Shown here piece after piece: positions 37,331 through 48,088 of a stretch of DNA of 64,000 bases (within the stretch, counting starts at the first letter, position 1; each line of letters opens with the position of its first letter). Below the pieces are notes generated by a model. It ran no database searches. It saw only the letters and a list, made by a program, of their open reading frames with translations, and was not told the DNA's origin. The stretch spans positions 1,364,001 to 1,428,000 of the forward strand of contig NZ_AP013042.1 in assembly GCF_001547755.1 (NCBI RefSeq), given 5' to 3'. The position numbers were made by a program, and so were the translations under genes. The DNA is from an endosymbiont of Bathymodiolus septemdierum str. Myojin knoll (lineage in GTDB: Bacteria; Pseudomonadota; Gammaproteobacteria; PS1; Pseudothioglobaceae).

Positions 37331-37451
37331 TGCGTGTGTAGTTTAATTAAAAATAGGAATAAAATATTCTACCCGAATCTTCGTGCTAAATGCTAATAAA
37401 GAGGCTGATTTCACATTATAATTGAGACATTTTTTTGATTAATATCTAACA

Positions 37452-40400
37452 ATGAAAGCGCCTTTATTACACTTACCAAAAGCACACGGTTTATACAACC
37501 CAAACAACGAGAAAGAGAACTGCGGTGTCGGCTTTATTGCCCACATCAAAGGCAAACCATCGCATTCAATTACGGCAGATGCTTTGGAAATGTTGGCGCG
37601 TATGGACCATCGTGGTGGTTGCGGTTGTGAGGTAAATACGGGTGACGGTGCGGGAATTCTGACAGATATTCCACATAATTTTTTCATTAAAGAGATTAAA
37701 TCTTTATTTGCTGTAACAATGACTCAGGGTAAATATGCAGTGGGTAATGTGTTCTTACCGCAGGATGCCGTGCAGCGTGAATTGTGCATGAAAGCATTGG
37801 AAAAGGCAGTTACTGATGAGGGGCAGATGCTGATTGGTTGGAGAGACACACCGATTGATGTGGACAAAGCGGATGTTGGTAAAATTGCCAGAGAGTCTCA
37901 GCCAATAATTAAGCAATTGATTGTTGGCAAGGCAGAAGGCATTGACACACCTGCGTTTGAGCGTGCGTTGTTTGTAATTAGAAAGCATGTTTCTAATCAG
38001 ATTAGAACGGATAAATCGTTATCGCAGGCGCTGTTGTTTTATATTTGTAGTTTATCAACCAGTGTGATTATTTACAAAGGAATGTTGATGGGGTCACAAG
38101 TTTTGGACTTTTATAGTGACTTGTCTAACCCTGAATTTGAGACTTATTTGGCAATGGTGCATTCGCGTTTTTCAACCAACACTTTCCCGTCGTGGGACAG
38201 GGCGCAACCATGTCGCTATATGTCACATAATGGTGAAATTAACACACGACAGGGTAATTTTAATTGGATGCACGCCAGAGAAGGTGCGCTAGAAAGTGTG
38301 TTATTTAAAGATAATTTGGCAAAGACATTGCCAGTGATTGAGAGCGAAGTTTCAGACTCTGGCAGTTTTGATAATGTGCTGGAATTTTTAATGATGAACG
38401 GTCGCACTTTGCAAGAGGCCATATTAATGATGGTGCCAGAAGCGTGGCAAAATGATACCAATATGAGTGACGAAAAGAAAGCATTTTATGAGTATTTGTC
38501 AAATGTAATGGAACCGTGGGACGGTCCTGCGTCGATTGCCTTTACTGATGGTCATTATATCGGTGCTGTACTTGACCGCAACGGCTTGCGTCCATCTCGC
38601 TACTATATTACCCACGACGAACGCGTGATTATGGCGAGTGAAGTTGGCGTGGTCGATGTGGCAACAGATAATGTAAAAGCCAAGGGTAGACTGCGTCCAG
38701 GCAAGATGTTCTTAGTCGATTTTGACAAAGGCGAGTTGTTGGACGATGAAAGTATTAAGTCTGATTTTGCTAAGAAAAATCCTTATAAGCAATGGCTAAA
38801 AGAACAACAAATCCACCTATCGGAATTACATTGCGAGGAAGAGGCGCACGGTTTTTACCCTAAAACTTTGATTCATCGTTTGCAGGCATTTGGCTATAGT
38901 ACAGAAACAATGCGGTTTATGTTATTGCCGTTAGTAACGGAATTGCGTGATCCAGTTGGCTCGATGGGCAATGACTCGGCGTTGGCGTGTTTATCAAGTC
39001 AGTCGCGACTTATTTATGATTATTTCAAGCAATTATTTGCACAGGTGACAAACCCGGCGATTGATTCTATCCGCGAAGAAATCGTAATGTCATTGCGTTG
39101 TTCTATCGGCCCAGAAGGCAACCTTTTGAATGATAAAGCCGAAAATGCACACCGCCTAGTCATTGACCACCCGATTTTGACGAATGAAGAAACCGCAGCA
39201 CTTAGGCATTGTAATCATCGTGGTTGGACTTCAAAAACCATTGATATTACTTATAAGAAAGGTTCAAACAAGAAGATTACCGAATTACTTGACGAGATTT
39301 GCCAGCAAGGCTCTCAAGCGATTAAAGACGGTCATAGTTTGATTATCTTGTCAGACCGTACAATCGATGAAAATCGTATTGCAGTCTCCAGTTTATTGGC
39401 ATCAAGCGCTCTACACCGCTACCTTGTTGCTACTTCTGAGCGAACTCAGGTCGGCATCATCGTAGAGACGGGTGAGGCGCGTGAAGTCCATCATTTCTGT
39501 CTAATGACTGGTTTTGGCGCCGATGCAATTAACCCATATTTAGCTTTTGAAGCATTATGGCAAGCGCGTCGTGACAAACTCACTGATATTGACAGTGATG
39601 AAGCCATAGTCGCCGCTTATCGCAAGGGCGTAGGCAAAGGGATGTTGAAAGTGATGGCGAAGATGGGTATTTCTACTTTAGAATCTTACAAAGGTGCCCA
39701 AATTTTTGAAGCCGTTGGTTTGGCACAAGAAATTATGGAAAAATGTTTCTTCGGTACCGCATCTCGCATTGACGGTGTTGGTTTTGACATTTTGCAAGAC
39801 GAAACAGAGACTCGCCATCAAAGTGCTTACACCAGTGAGACCTTGGACAACTTAGGTCAATACCATTGGCGTAGCGGTGGCGAAAAACACATGTGGGATC
39901 CAGAAGCGATTTCTAATCTACAAGTAGCAGCGCGCAACAACGATGAATCTGCCTATTGGAAGTTTGCCAAACATGCGAACGAAGAAGGCACACGCAACTC
40001 AACTTTGCGCGGCTTAATGTCCTTCAAAAAAGGCAGTCCAATCAACATTAACGAGGTTGAACCTTGTCAAGAAATTGTTAAACGCTTTGCCACAGGCGCA
40101 ATGAGTTTTGGTTCAATTTCTGCTGAATCGCACGAATCTTTAGCAATCGCAATGAACCGTTTGGGGGGTAAATCCAACACAGGTGAAGGCGGTGAGGACA
40201 GTAAACGATGGACGCCTGACGCCAATGACGACTCACGCAGAAGTGCAATTAAACAAGTAGCGTCAGGTCGCTTTGGTGTCACCATCGACTATTTGAACAA
40301 TGCGGATGAAATCCAAATCAAAGTCTCACAAGGTGCGAAGCCAGGTGAAGGCGGAGAATTGCCAGGCACTAAAGTTGATGAAGGCATCGCTAAAATCCGT

Positions 40401-41948
40401 CATTCAACCCCAGGCGTTGGCTTGATTTCACCACCACCACATCACGATATTTATTCTATCGAAGACTTATCGCAATTAATTTTCGACCTAAAACGCTCAA
40501 ACCCTGACGCACGAATCAGTGTGAAATTGGTCGCAGAAGTTGGTGTCGGCACGATTGCCGCAGGTGTAACCAAAGCAAAATCAGACCACATCGTTATCGC
40601 TGGACACGACGGTGGCACAGGTGCATCGCCACTCACTTCTATCAAACATGCAGGCTTGCCTTGGGAACTTGGCTTGGCAGAAACGCATCAGACCTTAGTA
40701 ATGAATGACTTGCGTTCACGCGTGGTTATCCAGACGGACGGACAACTAAAAACAGGTCGCGATGTGGCAATCGGTATTTTATTAGGCGCTGAAGAATTTG
40801 GCTTCTCAACTGCCCCGCTTATCACCATGGGGTGTATTATGATGCGTAAATGCCACCTCAACACTTGCCCAGTCGGCATTGCCACGCAGGACAAAGCGTT
40901 GCGTAAAAAATTCGCTGGCAAGCCTGAATATGTTGTGAATTACCTATTTATGGTCGCACAAGAATTGCGCTTGATTATGGCTGAGTTAGGCTTCAAAACC
41001 GTTAATGAGATGATTGGTCGCGTGGATATGCTAGAGATGAATCAAGCGATTGAGCATTGGAAGCAAAGCGCCATTAATCTTGACGCGCTACTAACCACCG
41101 CAGAAAAACCACACGCCAACGCAGGCACTTACCAAACTCAAACCCAAGACCACCAGTTAGAATTACAATTAGACAACATACTAATTGCAAAGTCAAAACC
41201 TGCAATTGAAGGCAATGAAAAAGTTAAATTTGAGTCTAAAATCACCAATATTGACCGTGCTGTCGGTGCAATGCTGTCTTCAAGCGTGGTCAAAACTCGT
41301 GGTAGCAATAACCTAGGTGCTGGCTCAATCCACATTAAATTCTCTGGCTCTGCAGGTCAATCACTCGGTGCCTTCTTGGCGCAAGGTATTACTCTTGAAG
41401 TTGAAGGCGATGCCAACGACTATGTTGGTAAAGGTCTATCAGGTGGTCGCATTATCGTTTATCCGCCAAAGAATTCAACTTTCAACGCTGAAGACGAAGT
41501 CATTGCTGGCAATGTCTGCGGCTACGGCGCAACAGGTGGCGAGTTATACTTATCAGGCTGCGTCTCCGAACGCTTCTGTGTGCGTAACTCAGGCGTCAAT
41601 GCTGTTGTAGAAGGTATCGGTGACCATGGTTGCGAATATATGACGGGTGGCAAGGTCATCGTCCTTGGCGAAGTTGGTCGTAATTTTGCCGCAGGCATGT
41701 CTGGCGGTATTGCTTTCGTCTACAATCCAAACAAAACCTTTGAAAGCATGCTTTCAACAGGTGCTATGGTTGACCTAGACCCATTTAATAGCGATTACGA
41801 AAGTGAATTAAAACACTACATCCAAAACCACTACAGTCTCACTGGCTCACAAGTAGCAAAACGCATTTTAGATGATTGGACAAATGCCTTAACTGACTTC
41901 GTTCTAGTTATTCCAACAGAATATAAGTTAGCCCTTGAAAACAGGTAG
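37452..41948 (+). CDS. gltB: Glutamate synthase (NADPH) large subunit
   Basis: 1498 residues. Transfers the amide of glutamine to 2-oxoglutarate. The N-terminal glutaminase domain would begin at Cys24 (ENCGVGFIA) after removal of a propeptide. The synthase domain has the FMN site and [3Fe-4S] ligands in MMRKCHLNTCPVGIA, and the C-terminal GXGXG beta-helix has GAGSIHIKFSGSAGQ and LSGGRIIVY. The small subunit gene gltD does not follow; a strong terminator does. Alone in its transcription unit. Confidence 0.97.
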   Translation: MKAPLLHLPKAHGLYNPNNEKENCGVGFIAHIKGKPSHSITADALEMLARMDHRGGCGCEVNTGDGAGILTDIPHNFFIKEIKSLFAVTMTQGKYAVGNVFLPQDAVQRELCMKALEKAVTDEGQMLIGWRDTPIDVDKADVGKIARESQPIIKQLIVGKAEGIDTPAFERALFVIRKHVSNQIRTDKSLSQALLFYICSLSTSVIIYKGMLMGSQVLDFYSDLSNPEFETYLAMVHSRFSTNTFPSWDRAQPCRYMSHNGEINTRQGNFNWMHAREGALESVLFKDNLAKTLPVIESEVSDSGSFDNVLEFLMMNGRTLQEAILMMVPEAWQNDTNMSDEKKAFYEYLSNVMEPWDGPASIAFTDGHYIGAVLDRNGLRPSRYYITHDERVIMASEVGVVDVATDNVKAKGRLRPGKMFLVDFDKGELLDDESIKSDFAKKNPYKQWLKEQQIHLSELHCEEEAHGFYPKTLIHRLQAFGYSTETMRFMLLPLVTELRDPVGSMGNDSALACLSSQSRLIYDYFKQLFAQVTNPAIDSIREEIVMSLRCSIGPEGNLLNDKAENAHRLVIDHPILTNEETAALRHCNHRGWTSKTIDITYKKGSNKKITELLDEICQQGSQAIKDGHSLIILSDRTIDENRIAVSSLLASSALHRYLVATSERTQVGIIVETGEAREVHHFCLMTGFGADAINPYLAFEALWQARRDKLTDIDSDEAIVAAYRKGVGKGMLKVMAKMGISTLESYKGAQIFEAVGLAQEIMEKCFFGTASRIDGVGFDILQDETETRHQSAYTSETLDNLGQYHWRSGGEKHMWDPEAISNLQVAARNNDESAYWKFAKHANEEGTRNSTLRGLMSFKKGSPININEVEPCQEIVKRFATGAMSFGSISAESHESLAIAMNRLGGKSNTGEGGEDSKRWTPDANDDSRRSAIKQVASGRFGVTIDYLNNADEIQIKVSQGAKPGEGGELPGTKVDEGIAKIRHSTPGVGLISPPPHHDIYSIEDLSQLIFDLKRSNPDARISVKLVAEVGVGTIAAGVTKAKSDHIVIAGHDGGTGASPLTSIKHAGLPWELGLAETHQTLVMNDLRSRVVIQTDGQLKTGRDVAIGILLGAEEFGFSTAPLITMGCIMMRKCHLNTCPVGIATQDKALRKKFAGKPEYVVNYLFMVAQELRLIMAELGFKTVNEMIGRVDMLEMNQAIEHWKQSAINLDALLTTAEKPHANAGTYQTQTQDHQLELQLDNILIAKSKPAIEGNEKVKFESKITNIDRAVGAMLSSSVVKTRGSNNLGAGSIHIKFSGSAGQSLGAFLAQGITLEVEGDANDYVGKGLSGGRIIVYPPKNSTFNAEDEVIAGNVCGYGATGGELYLSGCVSERFCVRNSGVNAVVEGIGDHGCEYMTGGKVIVLGEVGRNFAAGMSGGIAFVYNPNKTFESMLSTGAMVDLDPFNSDYESELKHYIQNHYSLTGSQVAKRILDDWTNALTDFVLVIPTEYKLALENR

Positions 41949-41962
41949 TTTTTTCAATAGGC

Positions 41963-42001
41963 AATAAAAAAAAGGCACCTCAACGGTGCCTTTTTTTTAT
42001 T
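41963..42001. terminator. Bidirectional terminator between gltB and tsf
   Basis: A perfect 17-bp stem (AATAAAAAAAAGGCACC against GGTGCCTTTTTTTTATT) with a 5-base loop, serving both convergent genes. Confidence 0.92.
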
Positions 42002-42016
42002 GGATGAATAATTTAA

Positions 42017-42901
42017 TTACTCACCTTTAACTTGCGCCATAACTTCATCAGCAAAATTTTCTTCTTTCTTTTCTATGCCTTCTCCGACTTCGAAACGAAC
42101 GAATGATTTGATGTTTGCATTGTTTGATTTAAGAAGTGCAGCCACGGTTGTTTCTGGGTCCTTAACAAATGCTTGACCCTCAAGAGTAACTTCGTTAACG
42201 AATTTTTTCATACGACCAACAATCATTTTTTCAATGATTTCTTCTGGCTTGCCAGATTCTCTGGCTTGCTCGACGAAAATTGCTTTTTCTCTTTCTAAAA
42301 GATCGGCGGACAAGTCTGATTCAGAAATACATTCAGGCTTAGAGGCAGCGATGTGCATAGCAACATCTTTTGCCAATTGCTGATCGCCGCCCTCTAAGAC
42401 AGTCAATACTGCAATACGATCGCCGTGCTTGTAAGCACCGATAACACCATTAGCACCTACAGTCAAAGTCTGTACACGACGAATCGCAACATTTTCACCT
42501 GTGCTTGCAACAATATCTTCGCGCGCTTTTTCTAACGAATCACCGTTTTCCATGCTTTCATTCAAAAATTCATCAATGTCAGCAGGTGTTGTTTTAAGTG
42601 CCAATGCACCTAAATCATCAACAAAATTAATAAAGGTTTCACCCTTAGTAACAAAGTCTGTTTCAGAGTTAACTTCCAAGATAGTCGCTGTTTTACCATC
42701 GTCACTCATATTAACTTTCACCAAACCTTCGGCTGCGATACGACCAGATTTCTTAGCCGCCTTTACTGCACCAGAAGTACGCATCAAATCGATTGCCGCC
42801 TCCATATCACCGTTCGTTTCACTTAATGCCTTTTTGCAATCCATCATACCTGCGGCAGTTCTTTCTCTTAGTTCTTTAACCATTGCTGCTGTAATAGCCA
42901 T
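42017..42901 (-). CDS. tsf: Elongation factor Ts
   Basis: 294 residues. Nucleotide exchange factor for EF-Tu. The N-terminal TAAMVKELRERTAAGMMDCKKAL is the classic signature, and the TDF motif region is EVNSETDFVTKGETF. Follows rpsB by 27 bases, the standard rpsB-tsf operon, and ends at a terminator. Confidence 0.98.
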   Translation of the reverse strand: MAITAAMVKELRERTAAGMMDCKKALSETNGDMEAAIDLMRTSGAVKAAKKSGRIAAEGLVKVNMSDDGKTATILEVNSETDFVTKGETFINFVDDLGALALKTTPADIDEFLNESMENGDSLEKAREDIVASTGENVAIRRVQTLTVGANGVIGAYKHGDRIAVLTVLEGGDQQLAKDVAMHIAASKPECISESDLSADLLEREKAIFVEQARESGKPEEIIEKMIVGRMKKFVNEVTLEGQAFVKDPETTVAALLKSNNANIKSFVRFEVGEGIEKKEENFADEVMAQVKGE

Positions 42902-42928
42902 AATAATCTCCTAATTTATGTGCTTGCT

Positions 42929-43888
42929 TTACGCAAGAATTTTTTCAATCATTGCCGACTTAGTATCGCTAGCATTAACCTTGACACCTGCTTTTTCTGC
43001 ATAGTCAGCTAAGTCTGCTTTTTTCATTGCTGCCAGATCCGTCTGACTTAACTTTTCAGTTTTCACTTCTTCTTTGATAGGTGCTTTTTCAGTAGGCGTT
43101 GCTTTCACTTCTTTTGTCGGCTTTTCTTCTTTTACTGGCTTTTCCGCTTTAACTTCTGCAACTTTCACTACTTTCTTAACAGTTTTCTTTTCTGTTCTTT
43201 GAGCGGGCATTGATGCTTTTGCTTCTAAAACCGCGTTGGCAATTTCTCTTGCGTAGAAACCGATGGCTCTGATTGAATCGTCATTACCTGGGACCACATA
43301 GTCGATACCTTCAGGATTGTGATTTGTATCAACGATACCGATAACAGGTAAACTTAATTTTTGCGCTTCTTTAATAGCATTCTTTTCATGACCGATATCA
43401 ATAACAAATACCACATCAGGGATGCCACCTAGGTCTTTAATACCACCCAAACTTCGCTCTAGTTTTTCCATTTCGCGTGTCATCATTAACGCTTCTTTCT
43501 TGCCAAACTGGGCAAAACTTTCTTCTGCTAAAAATTCTAAATCTTTCAAACGCTTAATTGAAGCCTTGATAGTTTTGTAGTTTGTCATCATGCCACCTAA
43601 CCAACGGTGATTAACATAAGGCATACCACAACGGATTGCCTCTTCTTTCATGATATTGCTTGCTGCACGCTTGGTGCCAACGAATAAAATTGAACCACCT
43701 TGTGCCGCTGTTTTTGATGCGAAATTAAGCACATCATTAAACATTGGCAGGGTTTTTTCTAAGTTGATGATATGAACACCATTACGAGTGCCATAGATAT
43801 AGCGCTCCATTTTCGGGTGCCAAAATCTACTACGGTGACCAAAATGAACACCGGCTTCTAACATTTTTTTCATGGACGCTTTTGCCAT
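42929..43888 (-). CDS. rpsB: 30S ribosomal protein S2 with C-terminal extension
   Basis: 319 residues from ATG 43888 ([18 protein letters not shown]), which has GGAG eight bases upstream; a longer frame from 43984 is the leader. E. coli S2 has 241 residues. Residues 1-230 are ordinary S2. About 235-280 is a Lys/Glu/Pro/Val-rich linker, and the last 40 residues ([22 protein letters not shown]..., IEKILA) resemble a SAP or Rho-N helix-extended-helix nucleic-acid-binding motif. The extension is unusual and could contact RNA. Confidence 0.95.
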   Translation of the reverse strand: MAKASMKKMLEAGVHFGHRSRFWHPKMERYIYGTRNGVHIINLEKTLPMFNDVLNFASKTAAQGGSILFVGTKRAASNIMKEEAIRCGMPYVNHRWLGGMMTNYKTIKASIKRLKDLEFLAEESFAQFGKKEALMMTREMEKLERSLGGIKDLGGIPDVVFVIDIGHEKNAIKEAQKLSLPVIGIVDTNHNPEGIDYVVPGNDDSIRAIGFYAREIANAVLEAKASMPAQRTEKKTVKKVVKVAEVKAEKPVKEEKPTKEVKATPTEKAPIKEEVKTEKLSQTDLAAMKKADLADYAEKAGVKVNASDTKSAMIEKILA

Positions 43889-43908
43889 AATATTTCTCCA
43901 GGGGTTAC

Positions 43909-43928
43909 GAAGGGAATCATTTCCCTTC
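43909..43928 (-). promoter_or_regulatory. Hairpin in the rpsB leader
   Basis: GAAGGGAA and TTCCCTTC form an 8-bp stem with a 4-base loop, 20 bases upstream of the rpsB start. The whole leader between the upstream terminator and rpsB is about 150 bases. In E. coli S2 represses its own operon through the leader; this hairpin is a candidate for that control, by analogy only. Confidence 0.45.
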
Positions 43929-44040
43929 CTTCCACAACTTCTAGCAGCCAACCCTTCTTTCTCAAAGAGCACCCTGACTGCCATGCCAAGTTGTGTGATA
44001 CATTGTGAGACCTTTTAAAAAATCCCACTAAAAAAATAAA

Positions 44041-44063
44041 TTGGGCGTCAAGATGACGCCCAA
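44041..44063 (-). terminator. Terminator after rpe
   Basis: TTGGGCGTCA-AGA-TGACGCCCAA, a perfect 10-bp stem. On the minus strand it is followed by TTTATTTTTTT, so it ends the gpmI-rpe transcript ahead of the rpsB promoter. Confidence 0.85.
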
Positions 44064-44155
44064 TTCAACTTATGATTTTTTCCACTCGAAAGCAGTAAAA
44101 TCACAAAGGCGTAATTATACCCACTTACCGCCTTAACAGCAAGTGAGTATAACGA

Positions 44156-44830
44156 CTATTTCGCTAAAGCCAACTGCGCACGCATTGCGTCGATTGTTGC
44201 TTTGTAATCTTCTGTACTGAAAATTGCAGAACCTGCAACGAAAGTATCAGCACCTGCTTCTGCCACCTCGCGAATGTTATCAATTTTAACACCGCCGTCG
44301 ATTTCTAAACGAATGTCTTTGCCACTAGCATCAATCAATTGACGCACTTGACGACATTTTTCTAAAGTGTGTGGAATGAAAGACTGACCGCCGAAACCAG
44401 GGTTAACTGACATCAATAGAATCATATCTAATTTGTCCATCACATTTTCTAAAACATGTAGTGGTGTCGCTGGATTGAATACCAAACCTGCCTTGCAACC
44501 GCTCTCTTTAATCATACCTAAAGTTCTGTCGATATGCTCTGACGCTTCTGGATGAAAAGTAATATAAGAGGCACCAGCGGCAATAAAATCCGGGATGATT
44601 CTATCCACCGGCTTGACCATTAAATGCACATCAATCGGCGCAGTCACGCCGTGATTTCTCAACGCTTCACAGACCAATGGACCAATGGTTAAATTAGGCA
44701 CATAGTGATTATCCATCACATCAAAATGCACGATATCTGCACCATCGCGTAAAACATTGTCAACTTCTTCACCAAGTTTTGCGAAGTCTGCTGCAAGGAT
44801 AGAGGGGGCAATAAAATTAGATTGTTTCAT
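44156..44830 (-). CDS. rpe: Ribulose-phosphate 3-epimerase
   Basis: 224 residues. Interconverts ribulose-5-P and xylulose-5-P in the pentose phosphate and Calvin cycles. Family motifs: [32 protein letters not shown] with metal ligands, [17 protein letters not shown] and [10 protein letters not shown]. Nine bases after gpmI, so co-transcribed with it. Confidence 0.97.
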   Translation of the reverse strand: MKQSNFIAPSILAADFAKLGEEVDNVLRDGADIVHFDVMDNHYVPNLTIGPLVCEALRNHGVTAPIDVHLMVKPVDRIIPDFIAAGASYITFHPEASEHIDRTLGMIKESGCKAGLVFNPATPLHVLENVMDKLDMILLMSVNPGFGGQSFIPHTLEKCRQVRQLIDASGKDIRLEIDGGVKIDNIREVAEAGADTFVAGSAIFSTEDYKATIDAMRAQLALAK

Positions 44831-44839
44831 AGTTTTCTC

Positions 44840-46381
44840 CTATTTTTTAAAAGTGATTAAAGAGGTGCCAGTCATTTCTTCAGGCTGCTCAACATCCATC
44901 ATTAATAACAGTGTTGGGGCAATATCAGACAAGGCACCTTCGCCAGGTTCGGCAATTTCTACGGTGCGTTCACTCACAAAAACCAGTGGGACTGGATTGC
45001 TAGTGTGTGCAGTATGGACTTCGCCAGTTTTCGGGTTAACCATTTGTTCAGCGTTACCGTGGTCGGCAGTGATTAACATTTCTCCATCAATCGAACGCAA
45101 TGCTTGATAAACAATGCCCAAGCAAGTATCTACCGCTTCAACTGCCTTAATAGTAGCGTCTAATTTTCCTGAGTGACCAACCATATCGGTGTTGGCAAAG
45201 TTACAAATGATTAAATCGTATTTTTGACTCTCAATATTTTCGGCCAATTCGTCGGTTAGTTCAAACGCGCTCATTTCTGGCTTAAGGTCGTAAGTAGCAA
45301 CATCTGGCGATGGGATTAACACACGGTCTTCACCGTAAAATGGGCGTTCAATACCGCCATTTAAGAAAAAAGTCACATGTGCGTATTTTTCAGTTTCGGC
45401 AATTCTCAACTGTGTCATACCTAAGTTAGATAAATATTTACCCAAAACATTATTGAGTTTTGCACTCGGATATGCCACCGGTAAATTGAAATCTTTTTTG
45501 TATTCCGTCAAACAAATAAACTGTGTTGGCACGAAAGTACCACGGGAAAATCCTTGGAAATTTTCATCGGTAAAGGCTTGGGTAATTTGCCTAGCACGAT
45601 CAGCACGATAATTCATAAAAATCATCACATCGCCTTTGTTAATTTTTGTTGGCGCTTTGATAACCGTTGATTCGATAAACTCATCAGTTTCGCCTCGCTC
45701 ATAAGCCATATCAATGGCTTCGCTGGCTGTTTGTGCTAAATATTTTCCTTTGCCTTTGGCAATTAATTCATAAGCACAACGAATGCGTGCCCAACGATTG
45801 TCCCGATCTAAAGAAAAATATCGACCGATAATACTGACGATTTCACCCACACCAAATTCGGTAATTTTATCTTCTAATTTTTGAATATATTGTTTGGCAC
45901 TCTTTTGTACACAGTCTCTACCATCAGCAAAAATATGTAGATACACTTCTTTGCACGCATATTTTTTGGTCATTTCTAACATCGCATGCAGTTGCTCCTC
46001 ATGCGAATGCACGCCGCCATCAGATAATAAGCCCATAATATGCACGGCTTTATTGTTATCGTTGGCGTATTCTAATGCGTTTTTTAGGATTGGATTTCTA
46101 AAAAAATCTCCATTTTCGATATCAACACTAATGCGAGTAAAATCTTGCTTAACCACCCGTCCTGCACCAAGATTCAAATGCCCAACTTCTGAGTTACCCA
46201 TTTGTTCACCAGGCAGGCCAACTTTCACGCCACTGGTGCTGATTAAAGTGTGTGCAAACTGCTCATTAAACCGATCCCACACCGGCGTATTTGCCATAGC
46301 AATGGCGTTATTTTCCACGACTTCTGAATGCCCCCAGCCGTCTAAGATAATCAATACTTTGGTTTGTTTTTTGGTGCTCAT
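44840..46381 (-). CDS. gpmI: Phosphoglycerate mutase, 2,3-BPG-independent
   Basis: 513 residues. Interconverts 3- and 2-phosphoglycerate using two Mn2+ ions. ILDGWGHSEVVENNAIAMA begins the phosphatase domain, catalytic Ser is in MGNSEVGHLNLGAGRVV, and the late metal ligands are in NTDMVGHSG and ADHGNAEQM. Pairs with rpe in one unit of central carbon metabolism. Confidence 0.97.
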   Translation of the reverse strand: MSTKKQTKVLIILDGWGHSEVVENNAIAMANTPVWDRFNEQFAHTLISTSGVKVGLPGEQMGNSEVGHLNLGAGRVVKQDFTRISVDIENGDFFRNPILKNALEYANDNNKAVHIMGLLSDGGVHSHEEQLHAMLEMTKKYACKEVYLHIFADGRDCVQKSAKQYIQKLEDKITEFGVGEIVSIIGRYFSLDRDNRWARIRCAYELIAKGKGKYLAQTASEAIDMAYERGETDEFIESTVIKAPTKINKGDVMIFMNYRADRARQITQAFTDENFQGFSRGTFVPTQFICLTEYKKDFNLPVAYPSAKLNNVLGKYLSNLGMTQLRIAETEKYAHVTFFLNGGIERPFYGEDRVLIPSPDVATYDLKPEMSAFELTDELAENIESQKYDLIICNFANTDMVGHSGKLDATIKAVEAVDTCLGIVYQALRSIDGEMLITADHGNAEQMVNPKTGEVHTAHTSNPVPLVFVSERTVEIAEPGEGALSDIAPTLLLMMDVEQPEEMTGTSLITFKK

Positions 46382-46402
46382 CGTATGCGAATTATATCAA
46401 AT

Positions 46403-47494
46403 TTAGACATTAAATAAAAAGTGAATGACATCACCGTCTTGCACAATGTATTCCTTACCCTCTGAACGCAATTTACCCGCTTCTTTCGCACCTTTTTCAC
46501 CTTTGCATTCAATAAAATCATCAAAAGCGATGGTTTCAGCCCGAATAAAACCTTTTTCAAAATCGCCGTGAATTTTGCCCGCAGCTTGTGGCGCACTGTC
46601 GCCGATACTAATTGTCCATGCTCGCACTTCTTTTACACCTGCGGTAAAATAAGTCTGTAAACCTAATAATTTATAACCCGCTTTAATCAGGCGATCTAAG
46701 CCTGATTCGTCTTGTCCCATTTCAGATAAAAACGCTTGTTTTTCTTCGTCATCTAATTCTGTAATTTCCGCCTCTACATCTGCACAAATTGCCACAACTT
46801 CTGCGCCTTCTGCATCTGCAAACTTCTTAATATCGTCAACATAGGTGTTACCATTTAATCCATCTTCGCTCACATTTGCCATATACAGAACGGGTTTAAT
46901 AGTTAATAATTGAAAGCCTTTCAATAACTTGATTTCTTCCTCGTCAAAATCTAAACTACGGACACTGTCACCGTTTTCAAGTGCTGGCAAAATTTTCTCT
47001 AATAACATTTTCAAGGGAATGCCGTCCTTTTGACCAGATTTGGTATTCTTAACTGCCTTTTGATAGAGTTTTTCAACCGCAGCTAAATCGGCTAAGACCA
47101 ATTCTGTGTTAATAATTTCAATATCATCAAGTGGGGAAATTTTGCCTGCAACATGGATAATATCATCATTATCAAAAGCACGAACCACATGCACAATTGC
47201 ATCGGTTTCTCGAATATTGGTCAAGAACTGATTGCCCAGCCCTTCGCCTTTTGATGCGCCCTCAACTAAGCCTGCAATGTCCACAAACTCCATTGTGGTT
47301 GGCAAGATTTTTTCAGGATTGACGATTTCTGCTAATTGTTCTAAGCGTTTGTCGTTCATCGGAACGATACCAACATTAGGCTCAATAGTGCAGAATGGAT
47401 AGTTTGCCGATTCAATACCTGCCTGAGTCAGTGCGTTAAATAAAGTTGATTTTCCTATATTGGGCAAGCCCACAATACCGCATTTAAATCCCAT
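46403..47494 (-). CDS. ychF: Ribosome-binding ATPase YchF
   Basis: 363 residues from ATG 47494 ([17 protein letters not shown]), the length of E. coli YchF; an in-frame extension to 47542 runs into pth and matches nothing. OBG-family P-loop protein that prefers ATP. P-loop [10 protein letters not shown]3 [20 protein letters not shown] and a C-terminal TGS-like domain ([14 protein letters not shown]). Follows pth closely, a usual pairing. Confidence 0.97.
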   Translation of the reverse strand: MGFKCGIVGLPNIGKSTLFNALTQAGIESANYPFCTIEPNVGIVPMNDKRLEQLAEIVNPEKILPTTMEFVDIAGLVEGASKGEGLGNQFLTNIRETDAIVHVVRAFDNDDIIHVAGKISPLDDIEIINTELVLADLAAVEKLYQKAVKNTKSGQKDGIPLKMLLEKILPALENGDSVRSLDFDEEEIKLLKGFQLLTIKPVLYMANVSEDGLNGNTYVDDIKKFADAEGAEVVAICADVEAEITELDDEEKQAFLSEMGQDESGLDRLIKAGYKLLGLQTYFTAGVKEVRAWTISIGDSAPQAAGKIHGDFEKGFIRAETIAFDDFIECKGEKGAKEAGKLRSEGKEYIVQDGDVIHFLFNV

Positions 47495-47498
47495 GTTG

Positions 47499-48074
47499 TT
47501 ATCCTTGTGTGTGTAATGTTTGCATCGCAGATTCGGTCTCACCTTTGACGATTTGTTCCAGCACTTGCAGTGCGTCAGTCATGGCATTTTGAATTGATTC
47601 AATCTCTGATTTTTTTGGCGCATGTAAAACGAAATCAGCCACCTGGGACTTATCACCTGGGTGACCGATGCCAATTCGTAGGCGATAAAATTCTTTACTA
47701 TCCAATGCTTTAATCGTATCACGAAGCCCATTATGGCCACCATGACCGCCGCCCGATTTCAGCCTGGCAATACCAGGGTCTAAATCCAGTTCGTCATGTA
47801 CGACTAGTAATTCTTCAACTGCTATTTGATAAAATTTTGCAATACTTTGAATCGACTTACCCGATGCATTCATATAGGTACTTGGCTTTAACAGCCGAAC
47901 CATTGTTCCAGCAATATTAACTTGCGTCACATCACCAAAGAACTTGGATTCTTTCTTAAAAGTACCGGAATACAACTGTGCAAGCGTATCACAAAACCAA
48001 AAACCGACATTATGACGATGTGACCGATAATCTTTGCCTGGATTTCCCAGACCAACAATCAACTTAATCGTCAC
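47499..48074 (-). CDS. pth: Peptidyl-tRNA hydrolase
   Basis: 191 residues. Releases peptides from stalled peptidyl-tRNA. [21 protein letters not shown] carries the catalytic His, and [23 protein letters not shown] and [10 protein letters not shown] follow. Between rplY (14 bases upstream) and ychF. Confidence 0.97.
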   Translation of the reverse strand: MTIKLIVGLGNPGKDYRSHRHNVGFWFCDTLAQLYSGTFKKESKFFGDVTQVNIAGTMVRLLKPSTYMNASGKSIQSIAKFYQIAVEELLVVHDELDLDPGIARLKSGGGHGGHNGLRDTIKALDSKEFYRLRIGIGHPGDKSQVADFVLHAPKKSEIESIQNAMTDALQVLEQIVKGETESAMQTLHTQG

Positions 48075-48088
48075 AACGCTTAATCAAA

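Noticed and set aside
43889-43984. Longer N-terminus for S2
   Set aside because: This is the rpsB leader; the ATG at 43888 has a good ribosome binding site and gives the conserved S2 start.
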